Below, piece after piece: positions 6,577 to 12,516 of a stretch of 12,516 bases of DNA. The position numbers were made by a program, and so were the translations under genes. Numbering within the stretch: position 1 is the first letter of the stretch; the number at the start of each line of letters is the position of its first letter. The notes under the pieces were generated by a model. It was not told where the DNA came from and searched no databases. It saw nothing but the letters and a program-made list of their open reading frames with translations. The stretch is from JAGPUQ01 sp041594335 (GTDB lineage: Bacteria; Pseudomonadota; Gammaproteobacteria; Pseudomonadales; Porticoccaceae): positions 1 to 12,516 of the forward strand of contig JBFHML010000060.1 of assembly GCA_041594335.1 (NCBI GenBank). Reading direction: 5' to 3'.

Positions 6577-6601
6577 ATGTCGATGACATTCGACGAATGT
6601 C
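6577..6601. promoter_or_regulatory. Two interlocked palindromes, candidate operator between argG and regB
   Basis: ATGTC-GAT-GACAT (6577-6589) overlaps GACATTCG-A-CGAATGTC (6585-6601), the latter having perfect 8-bp arms around one base. They share GACAT, so three ATGTC half-sites in alternating orientation fall within 25 bp. The position, midway in a divergent promoter region, is that of a regulator site acting on argG, on the regBA pair or on both. It does not fit the GCGNC-type half-site pattern I know for PrrA/RegA well, so the binding protein is unknown. Confidence 0.5.
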
Positions 6602-6684
6602 GGTGTTTCGATCGACCACGATCCAGCGCGCCATTTCCCCCAATCGGGCCTATCCTAGGTCGGCCTTCACACCGGGGATCACAC

Positions 6685-7950
6685 ATGAATGCTGCCGGTA
6701 TTTCCGCAGCGCGCCACAATCTGCGCCAGCTCACCGCAATGCGGTACATTGTGCTCGGCGCCTTCGCGCTGACCTTGGCGGGACTGGCCCAAGCGTTTCC
6801 GGACCACCCGCCCCAATCGGCATTGCCGGTACTGTTGACGCTGTTCGTCGGGCTCAACATCTGGACCCGGCGTCGGACGCGAGGGCGACGCCCCATATCG
6901 GAGATCGAATTCTTCGGTCATATCTTGATCGACATCGGCGGCTTGAGCCTACTGCTGTATTTCACCGGCGGAGCCACCAACCCGCTGGTCTCCTATTTTC
7001 TGGTTCCGGTGAGTATCGCCGCAGCAACCCTTACGCGAGCCCTGAGCTGGGCCGTGACCGGGATCGCCTTCCTCTGCTACAGCCTACTGCTGCTGTGGTA
7101 CCAACCGGTACCGGCACTGCTGCCCGCCACGCACCCGGCCCACATCAATCTCCATGTGCTAGGCATGTGGGCCAATTTTGCGGTCAGCGCTGGCCTACTC
7201 AGCTATTTTCTGCTGAATATGGCCACCGAATTACGCCGTCAGCAGCAACGTTTGGCGCGCCAACGTGAGGAACAGCTGCGCGACGAACAGCTGCTCAGCA
7301 TCGCCACGCTGGCGGCTAATGCAGCCCACGAACTAGGCACCCCTCTCAATACCATGCGGCTACTCGTAGACGGCGGCCGCCAGGACACACAAGGCTTGGA
7401 CAAATCGGCTCTAGACACCCTGAGTCATCAACTGGATCGTTGCCGCGAGACCCTCAAAAAATTGGTGCACGCGGGCGATCTGCGCCACAGCACGCCGGCG
7501 ATCCATGAAGTCCGCGCCTACCTGCAAAGGCTGGTGGACGACTGGCGGGTGATCCGACCAGAGGTCACCCCGCGCCTGGACTTTTCCCCGAAGGCGCCAA
7601 AGGTGATCGCGGAGTTCCCACCCAACCTAGCGGCGGCCATTCAAAATCTGCTCGACAATGCCGCCGACGTCTCCGGCGAAGTACACATTAGCGCCCGCTG
7701 GGATCACCGTCGGCTCGAACTCCAGGTGCGCGATTTTGGACCAGGCTTCCGAGCTTCCGGCGACGTACCGCGCCCGGGCAACAGCAGCAAACCCGAGGGG
7801 CTAGGTCTTGGGCTGTTTCTATCCCACGCCACCATCGAACGCTGCGGCGGAGAAGTCGCGCTGACCCCCGCCCCGGGAGGCGGTACCCTTACCCGGATCC
7901 AACTGCCACTGAGCGAAGTCGCCGATGAGTCATCGTTATCTCGTCATTGA
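6685..7950 (+). CDS. regB: RegB/PrrB/RoxS-type redox-sensing histidine kinase
   Basis: This is a membrane sensor kinase that phosphorylates the RegA-type regulator encoded next. From the ATG at 6685 it has 421 residues. The first roughly 180 contain about six hydrophobic segments, with the quinone-binding GGxxNP motif as GGATNPL at 95-101. The dimerisation/phosphotransfer helix carries AAHELGTPL with the phosphoacceptor H215. C253, in LDRCRETL, lies 38 residues later, close to the H225-C265 spacing of the redox-active cysteine in R. capsulatus RegB. The ATP domain shows NLLDNAA (321-327), RDFGPGF (349-355) and GLGLGLFLS (372-380). In the family, oxidised quinone or thiol oxidation lowers kinase activity. 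I reject the longer reading from 6577 because its first 36 residues are not kinase-like, and GGGGA lies 7 nt before 6685. Its 3' end overlaps the regulator gene by 26 bp. Confidence 0.88.
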   Translation: MNAAGISAARHNLRQLTAMRYIVLGAFALTLAGLAQAFPDHPPQSALPVLLTLFVGLNIWTRRRTRGRRPISEIEFFGHILIDIGGLSLLLYFTGGATNPLVSYFLVPVSIAAATLTRALSWAVTGIAFLCYSLLLLWYQPVPALLPATHPAHINLHVLGMWANFAVSAGLLSYFLLNMATELRRQQQRLARQREEQLRDEQLLSIATLAANAAHELGTPLNTMRLLVDGGRQDTQGLDKSALDTLSHQLDRCRETLKKLVHAGDLRHSTPAIHEVRAYLQRLVDDWRVIRPEVTPRLDFSPKAPKVIAEFPPNLAAAIQNLLDNAADVSGEVHISARWDHRRLELQVRDFGPGFRASGDVPRPGNSSKPEGLGLGLFLSHATIERCGGEVALTPAPGGGTLTRIQLPLSEVADESSLSRH

Positions 7951-8446
7951 TGATGACGTCACGTTCGCCACCACTCTCGTGGGCCGGCTGCGTCGGCGCG
8001 GTGACGAAGCCAGTTTTGCGACCGATCCCGAATCAGCCCTGGCCGCTTGCCGGCAGCTGCAGCCAACTCGGGTACTACTCGATCTAAAACTCGACGAAAC
8101 CTCCGGATTGCAACTGCTGCCACAGCTCAAGGAGCTGCCTACGGCGCCCGAAGTTGTCGTCCTTACCGGTTACGCCAGTGTCGCCACTGCGGTCAGTGCC
8201 ATCAAGCAAGGCGCCACCAACTATCTCACCAAGCCGGCAGGACTGGAGGAAATTCTCGCCGCGTTCGAAACCGTCGCGCTACCGGAACCACCGGCCGCCC
8301 TGCCATCGCTCGATCGGGTAGAGTGGGAGCATATCCAGCGCGCCCTGGAGGAGCATGGTGGCAACATCGCAGCCACCGCCCGCGCTCTCGGCATGCATCG
8401 CCGCACTTTGCAACGCAAGCTATTCAAGCGTCCCACCAAACGCTGA
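7925..8446 (+). CDS. regA: RegA/PrrA/RoxR-type response regulator
   Basis: This is the cognate transcription factor of the upstream kinase. The 173-residue protein has an N-terminal receiver domain with the acidic pocket D9-D10-D11, phosphoacceptor D53 (LLDLKL), T81 and K103 (LTKP). A proline-containing linker at about 119-127 follows, then a Fis-type helix-turn-helix, GGNIAATARALGMHRRTLQR at 145-164, the hallmark of the RegA family. In other bacteria these regulators control respiration, cytochrome oxidases, nitrogen and carbon fixation, and in phototrophs the photosystem. Which of these apply here cannot be told. The start at 7925 overlaps the kinase gene by 26 bp, indicating cotranscription and coupling. 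The ribosome site is weak (GAGCGAAG upstream). No terminator is evident after the stop. Confidence 0.93.
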   Translation: MSHRYLVIDDDVTFATTLVGRLRRRGDEASFATDPESALAACRQLQPTRVLLDLKLDETSGLQLLPQLKELPTAPEVVVLTGYASVATAVSAIKQGATNYLTKPAGLEEILAAFETVALPEPPAALPSLDRVEWEHIQRALEEHGGNIAATARALGMHRRTLQRKLFKRPTKR

Positions 8447-8470
8447 ACGGCTCGGCTATGCATTCTTCCT

Positions 8471-8476
8471 TACAAT
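8471..8476 (+). promoter_or_regulatory. Candidate -10 box (TACAAT) ahead of the LeuB-like gene
   Basis: TACAAT matches five of six consensus positions and would start transcription near 8483, giving a leader of about 27 nt to the ATG at 8510. The -35 position (CGGCTC) is poor. If real, it separates the dehydrogenase/dioxygenase pair from the regBA unit. Confidence 0.38.
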
Positions 8477-8509
8477 AGCGCCTGATTCACTGATCTCGAC
8501 GGAGGCGTC

Positions 8510-9610
8510 ATGAAGGTTCATCGCATCGCAGTACTCGCCGGCGACGGCATTGGCCCGGAAATCATGCAGGAGGCCATTAAAGTACTGCGACTCGTAGAGC
8601 AGCGCACGCAGGCCCGCTTCGAGCTGATGGAGGCCCCTTTCGGCGCCCAGGCATACTTTGATCATGGTCACCCTTTTCCAGAAGCCACCCAGAAGACCTG
8701 CGATGCCGCCGATGCCATTCTCAAAGGACCTGTCGGTTTGTCCTACGAGGCGACCAAGCAGATTCCGGTAGACTTGCAACCCGAACGCGGTGCCGTGCTG
8801 CCACTGCGGGCCCGATACAATACCTATGCGAATTTCCGTCCCGTGGTGCTGCCCCGGGCACTCGCCCAGTTTTCCCCCCTCCGCGCGGAGATTATTGGCG
8901 ACGGGATCGACATTCTCTTGGTTCGGGAACTGGTCGGAGGCCTCTATTTCGGCACCAAAACCGTGGGCAAGGATCCCCAAGGCAACCGCTACGTCGAAGA
9001 GACCCTGCGCTACGACGAACTCCAGATCAAACAAGTACTAAAAAAAGCTCTCGACTTGGCGCAACGACGCAAGGGCGTGCTCCACAGCATCCACAAAAGC
9101 AACGTCCTCAAATCCAGCGTGCTCTGGAACGAGGTTCTGGAGGAGATGGCCGCCGACTACCCGGAAGTGGAGATCGTGCCGATGCTGGTAGACGCCGCAG
9201 CCACACATCTGTGCTTGAATCCGTGCCAATTCGACGTCATGGTGATGGAGAACATGTTCGGCGACATCCTCAGCGACCAGGGAGGCGGCATCATCGGTTC
9301 ACTGGGCCTCATGCCCTCCGCCTGTTTGGGTGACGACAAGGCCTACTACGAGCCCTCCCATGGCTCGGCACCGGACATCGCCGGACGCAATGTCGCCAAC
9401 CCCTATTCGATGATCGGATCGGCAGCGATGATGCTGGAATATAGTTTCGGCATGGTCGCCGAAGCGCGGCAGATCTGGACCGCCATGCAGGCCGTGTTTG
9501 CCGACGGCTTTTCCACCCCCGATCTGGCCCAATTGGGTGGCGCGACCAATATCATTGCGACCAAAGATTTTGGGGACCGCGTCGTGGCGAAACTGGACGA
9601 GGCTCTCTAG
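8510..9610 (+). CDS. LeuB-family (3-isopropylmalate dehydrogenase-like) NAD-dependent decarboxylating dehydrogenase
   Basis: The 366-residue protein belongs to the isocitrate/isopropylmalate dehydrogenase family, which oxidatively decarboxylates 2-substituted malates with a divalent metal. Visible features are GDGIGPE (11-17), substrate arginines R100, R110 and R139, catalytic Y168 and K196 (HKSNVL), metal aspartates D228, D252 and D256 (FGDILSD), and HGSAPDIAG (284-292), whose aspartate indicates NAD rather than NADP. In Thermus LeuB the isopropyl group is recognised by E87, L90 and L91. The matching positions here are E92, A95 and V96, so the leucine pair is changed. LVDAAATHL also differs from the common YVDNAAMQL. 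It may be a true LeuB or act on a related malate. No leuA, leuC or leuD is present. GGAGG at 8501-8505 precedes the ATG with a short 4-nt spacer. It is followed after 6 bp by a dioxygenase gene. Confidence 0.85.
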   Translation: MKVHRIAVLAGDGIGPEIMQEAIKVLRLVEQRTQARFELMEAPFGAQAYFDHGHPFPEATQKTCDAADAILKGPVGLSYEATKQIPVDLQPERGAVLPLRARYNTYANFRPVVLPRALAQFSPLRAEIIGDGIDILLVRELVGGLYFGTKTVGKDPQGNRYVEETLRYDELQIKQVLKKALDLAQRRKGVLHSIHKSNVLKSSVLWNEVLEEMAADYPEVEIVPMLVDAAATHLCLNPCQFDVMVMENMFGDILSDQGGGIIGSLGLMPSACLGDDKAYYEPSHGSAPDIAGRNVANPYSMIGSAAMMLEYSFGMVAEARQIWTAMQAVFADGFSTPDLAQLGGATNIIATKDFGDRVVAKLDEAL

Positions 9611-9616
9611 CGGCCA

Positions 9617-10453
9617 ATGACTCTCGATTTCGGAATCGAACACCTCACCCCGGCGATCGGCTCTGAGATCCTGGGGCTGGATCTCGGCCAGCCACTGGCG
9701 CCCGATACCCTTCGAGCAGTGCGGGCGCTCTGGCTGGAGCGGAAAGTGCTCTTTTTTCGTGATCAGCATCTCTCCCCCGATCAACAGCTCGCGTTCACCC
9801 GCCAGTTCGGTGAGGTCGAGAAATATCCTTTTCTGCCCGGCATCGAGGGCTATCCACTGATAGCGCCGGTGCTCAAACTGCCTCATGAAAAAGTCAATTT
9901 CGGCGGCCTGTGGCATTCCGATACCACCTATCTGGAAACACCCGCCGCCGGCGCCACCCTCTATGCCATTGAGCTTCCGCCGCTGGGTGGCGATACCCTG
10001 TTCGCTAACATGGTGCTCGCTTACGAAACCCTGGAGGAGACGCTCAAAAAGCAGATCGCCGACCTGAAGGTGATCAACTCATCTGCCAAGGCAGATGTCA
10101 CCAAGACCCGGGAAGATCGCCTCAAGGACGTCGCCGACCCCACGCCGCCCAGGGAGTACGTCAGCATCCACCCGGTGGTTCGCACCCACCCCGAAACCGG
10201 CGAGAAGATCCTGTATGTCAACGAAGGCCATGCGGTGCGCTTCGAGGGCTGGTCCGAGCAAGACAGCCTTCCGCTCCTAGAAATGCTCTACAAGCATCAG
10301 CGCAAGCCGGAGTTCCAGTGCCGCTTCCGCTGGAGCCCGGGTGCCCTGGTGATGTGGGACAACCGCGCCTGCCAGCACTATCCGGTCAACGACTACCACG
10401 GCCACCGGCGCCTGTTGCACCGCGTTTCATTGCAGGGCGACCCGCCCTTCTAA
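9617..10453 (+). CDS. TauD/TfdA-family Fe(II)/2-oxoglutarate-dependent dioxygenase
   Basis: The 278-residue protein is the size of TauD. These enzymes hydroxylate a substrate while converting 2-oxoglutarate to succinate and CO2, often releasing sulfite or cleaving an ether. The iron triad is visible as H100 and D102 (WHSDTTY) and H254 (NRACQHYPVNDY). T127 in GGDTLF and R265/R269 in HRRLLHRVSL fit the 2-oxoglutarate site. Position 70, a taurine-contacting histidine in E. coli TauD, appears to be tyrosine here (VEKYPF), so taurine is not a safe substrate assignment; that comparison assumes matching numbering. The start lies 6 nt after the preceding stop, so it is probably cotranscribed with the LeuB-like gene. 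The ribosome site is weak (GAGG 14 nt upstream). No sulfonate transporter genes are nearby. Confidence 0.9.
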   Translation: MTLDFGIEHLTPAIGSEILGLDLGQPLAPDTLRAVRALWLERKVLFFRDQHLSPDQQLAFTRQFGEVEKYPFLPGIEGYPLIAPVLKLPHEKVNFGGLWHSDTTYLETPAAGATLYAIELPPLGGDTLFANMVLAYETLEETLKKQIADLKVINSSAKADVTKTREDRLKDVADPTPPREYVSIHPVVRTHPETGEKILYVNEGHAVRFEGWSEQDSLPLLEMLYKHQRKPEFQCRFRWSPGALVMWDNRACQHYPVNDYHGHRRLLHRVSLQGDPPF

Positions 10454-10520
10454 AGCGTCAATTCACGCACCGCCGGCCGCCGCCAAGTAGTGTCGAAACA
10501 CCGATTGGGCTCCCCACGAC

Positions 10521-12516
10521 TCAACGCGCGCCGAGCTGGAAACCGCAGAACACCCGCCCATCTTCCACCTCTCCGGCGCCGGCATCGGCCGCACTCAGGC
10601 GCTGTGAATCTACACCGGCTTCTTCCGTGAGATAGCTCAGCACCGTTTGCCGCCTGGCCAATGCCAACTGCGCCAGCTCCTCCTCCGATACCGATTGGGC
10701 CGCCACCAGGCGCTCACGCGCCGCAGCGACAACAGCGGCCGGCGCGCCCTGCGTAGTCTCCAGCGCAGTCCAGTCCGCCTCCCCAAATGTCTCTACAAAA
10801 AGTTGTCGTACCAGCGGATGAGCCGTGGTCGCCTCGGCTTCAGGCGACGCCGTACTGCGGCGCGTCGCTAAAGTCGCTTCCAGATGGGCAGCACGCAGAG
10901 CTTGCGCATCCTCTTGTGCTGCCACACAACCACCGAACCCCAAACCCACCTGGGGACGTTCGGCCAGCGCCTGCGCGAGTTGATCGACGGTTTCCCGCTG
11001 ACTGGGGGACAGCTCGGCGACACCGGGATCAAAACCGATCTCCGCCAGGGCTTCGGCATCGGCGCCAACCAATCGGGCCAACGCTGCAAAGGGAGCGCCG
11101 GCCACTTTGGTGATGATGTTGGTCAAGGCTTTCCAGACCAGACCGCCGACACTGACTTTCGGATCGCCGAGATCGCCGCGAACGGGGAGATCGAGATCGA
11201 CATTACCGCGAGAATCCTTGAGCAGAGCCACGGCCAGTTGCAGTGGAAGATTGGCGGCTCCCGGCGCTTCAACCCGTTCACCCAGCCGTAGTTCTCGGAT
11301 CAAGATACTGTTATCTCCGCGCAGCCGCCGGTCCGCTATGCGGTAGCGCAGGTGAAGATCTAGGCGGCCGGACTCGATCGCATAGCCCGCGAATTTCGCT
11401 GAATAGGGCGTAATGTTGGCGAAGTCGACATTGTCGAAACGCAATTCGAACTCACTGAATGCCCGTGGCGCAGCAGGCAACCATTGCGCGATGATACGCG
11501 CCTCCCCGTAACGATCGATCGCGCCATCGAGCTGCAGATTCAGTCGTGCTTCACGACGATTCGAGAAGTCGTTCAGGGTCCCGGCCAGATCATGAACCCG
11601 CGTCGCAAACGGCAACGGCAGACTGAGATCTTGAAACTCCAGCGCACCTTTCTCCAGGATGAACTGATCGATGGCGACGGACAGCGAATGGTTCTCCTGC
11701 GCCTGCCCGCCCTCGGCCGCCGGCGGCGACGCGCCCCTCGGCCCGTCGGCAACGAGCATTCGGCCGATATTGGTGCTGGCATCCTCGTGCACCACGGCAT
11801 CCAGCCAGGGCGCATCGAGCCAGACCCGGCCGATCCGGAGCTGGTTCGTGGCCGAGGACAGCGCCAGCGCTTCAAGTCGTAGCGCCTCCCAACGCAGCCA
11901 GGGGCGATCGCGGACCAGATCCCGCGCGCTGAAATCATTGATATCCAGGTTACCCGTGAGCCCGAAGCCAGCGGGGTCATAATGCAGTTGGAGAGTTCCG
12001 GCAAGCGCTCCCTCACTGGTGGCGGCGCGCATGACTCGCTGCAAATAGGGATTGGCCGGGGCCAGCGCCACATCCGCCACATCGAGTGTTAGATCGACGG
12101 CCAGCGGTCGCACCCCAGCGGTACCTTCGAGCGCAATGCTCCCGCTCTCATTCACCAACAATCTCCCCTCGAGCGCGAATCGCGCCTGCGGGCTCAGGTC
12201 GATGTCGGCAGCCGTCAGCGTTTCGATCTGTAATCGCTGTGGCCGCGCCTCATCCAGGGTGCGATCCTCGAAACCCAGCTCGACCGCACGCAAGGCGACT
12301 TGCGCTACCCGCACCGACCAATCCTTCGGTGACTGCGCCACCAATCCATCGCCTCCATCACTCGACAGCGCCACCGTATCCGTCGGCACCGAACCGGCCC
12401 GCGCACCCGATGTCAGCACTGGCTCCGCCGCCGTGGGTCCGGCATCTGTGGTGGGCTCAGCATCTGTGGTGGGCCCGGCATCTGTGGTGGGCCCGGCATC
12501 TGTGGTGGGCCCGGCA
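10521..12516 (-). CDS. DUF748 / AsmA-like large envelope protein, C-terminal part (5' end beyond window)
   Basis: The reading frame is open from the stop at 10521 to the right edge. The GTG at 12419 is only an internal codon, so the gene starts outside the window. About 664 residues are visible. The most conserved DUF748 block lies at roughly 11085-11410 and shows ITPYSAKFAGYAIESGRL, then LPLQLAVALLKDSRGNVDLD and SVGGLVWKALTNIITK. The part before it is a beta-rich repeat of AsmA type. The part after it (LSPSQRETVDQLAQALAERP) resembles the OmpA-like helical tail common in the family. AsmA/YhdP relatives are inner-membrane-anchored periplasmic proteins linked to lipid transport and outer-membrane integrity. 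Membership is confident; function here is inferred. An in-frame AGPTTD repeat lies near the edge. The gene is convergent with the dioxygenase gene. The 67-bp gap holds only a 4-bp-stem hairpin and no clear terminator. Confidence 0.9.
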   Translation of the reverse strand, partial: AGPTTDAGPTTDAGPTTDAEPTTDAGPTAAEPVLTSGARAGSVPTDTVALSSDGGDGLVAQSPKDWSVRVAQVALRAVELGFEDRTLDEARPQRLQIETLTAADIDLSPQARFALEGRLLVNESGSIALEGTAGVRPLAVDLTLDVADVALAPANPYLQRVMRAATSEGALAGTLQLHYDPAGFGLTGNLDINDFSARDLVRDRPWLRWEALRLEALALSSATNQLRIGRVWLDAPWLDAVVHEDASTNIGRMLVADGPRGASPPAAEGGQAQENHSLSVAIDQFILEKGALEFQDLSLPLPFATRVHDLAGTLNDFSNRREARLNLQLDGAIDRYGEARIIAQWLPAAPRAFSEFELRFDNVDFANITPYSAKFAGYAIESGRLDLHLRYRIADRRLRGDNSILIRELRLGERVEAPGAANLPLQLAVALLKDSRGNVDLDLPVRGDLGDPKVSVGGLVWKALTNIITKVAGAPFAALARLVGADAEALAEIGFDPGVAELSPSQRETVDQLAQALAERPQVGLGFGGCVAAQEDAQALRAAHLEATLATRRSTASPEAEATTAHPLVRQLFVETFGEADWTALETTQGAPAAVVAAARERLVAAQSVSEEELAQLALARRQTVLSYLTEEAGVDSQRLSAADAGAGEVEDGRVFCGFQLGAR
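12442..12516. repeat. 18-bp in-frame tandem repeat inside the DUF748 gene
   Basis: The + strand holds four consecutive units of GCATCTGTGGTGGGCCCG starting at 12442, 12460, 12478 and 12496; the first ends TCA instead of CCG. A fifth begins at 12514 and is cut by the window. On the coding strand each unit encodes the hexapeptide AGPTTD, with one AEPTTD variant, forming a Pro/Thr-rich acidic linker. A degenerate copy (GCCGCCGTGGGTCCG) lies at 12427-12441. Identical copies suggest slippage-prone recent expansion. Confidence 0.92.

Noticed and set aside
6577..6684. Extended N-terminus of the kinase from an ATG at 6577
   Set aside because: The extra 36 residues are arginine/proline-rich and unlike the family, the ATG lies within the palindromic element, and a GGGGA site precedes the ATG at 6685.
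10454..10520. Terminator between the dioxygenase gene and the DUF748 gene
   Set aside because: The only hairpin is GTGT-CGAA-ACAC with a 4-bp stem and no T tract, too weak to call.
12417..12419. GTG as the start of the DUF748 gene
   Set aside because: The frame stays open upstream through the tandem repeat to the window edge, and DUF748 proteins are much longer than 632 residues; it is an internal valine codon.
12442..12516. Possible CRISPR array
   Set aside because: The 18-bp units abut with no spacers and keep an open reading frame, so this is a coding tandem repeat.

Overview
The window reads as GC-rich chromosomal DNA from a gammaproteobacterium. Three blocks support this: rpoE-rseA divergent from nadB, sdhE-ygfX divergent from ygfZ (both arrangements are familiar from gammaproteobacteria), and a RegB/RegA-type (RoxS/RoxR) redox two-component pair. 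The combination fits an environmental lineage rather than an enteric one, but I cannot name a genus from sequence alone. I see no tRNA, rRNA, CRISPR array, insertion sequence, phage gene or attachment site. Coding density is very high, and no stretch longer than about 190 bp lacks a gene.

Layout. 1-216 (-) is the N-terminal part of the anti-sigma factor RseA, cut by the window edge. 326-919 (-) is the envelope-stress sigma factor RpoE; a strong hairpin lies between the two. 1072-2694 (+) is NadB, L-aspartate oxidase, divergent from rpoE. Tail to tail with it are YgfX (2702-3097, -) and SdhE (3081-3320, -), overlapping genes; SdhE is the FAD-loading factor for succinate dehydrogenase. Divergent from sdhE are YgfZ (3420-4424, +) and, translationally coupled by ATGA, a small PGPGW-type membrane protein (4421-4891, +). 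This overlaps the 3' end of glyoxalase I (4864-5244, -), which lies downstream of argG (5278-6498, -). A 186-bp divergent region containing two interlocked palindromes separates argG from a RegB-like quinone/thiol redox-sensing kinase (6685-7950, +) and its RegA-like regulator (7925-8446, +). Then comes a two-gene unit: a LeuB-family decarboxylating dehydrogenase (8510-9610, +) and a TauD/TfdA-family Fe(II)/2-oxoglutarate dioxygenase (9617-10453, +). The right end (10521-12516, -) is the C-terminal part of a large DUF748/AsmA-like envelope protein. Its coding sequence continues past the edge through an in-frame 18-bp tandem repeat.

How the genes fit together. Most are core functions: envelope stress (rpoE/rseA, DUF748), NAD synthesis (nadB), flavin and Fe-S protein maturation (sdhE, ygfZ), arginine synthesis (argG), methylglyoxal detoxification (gloA) and redox-responsive transcription (regB/regA). 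The least predictable part is the dehydrogenase/dioxygenase pair, whose substrates I cannot assign. I found no convincing wholly new multi-gene system. The points most worth following up are that pair, the palindromic element between argG and regB, the hairpin between rpoE and rseA, and the AGPTTD repeat in the DUF748 protein.
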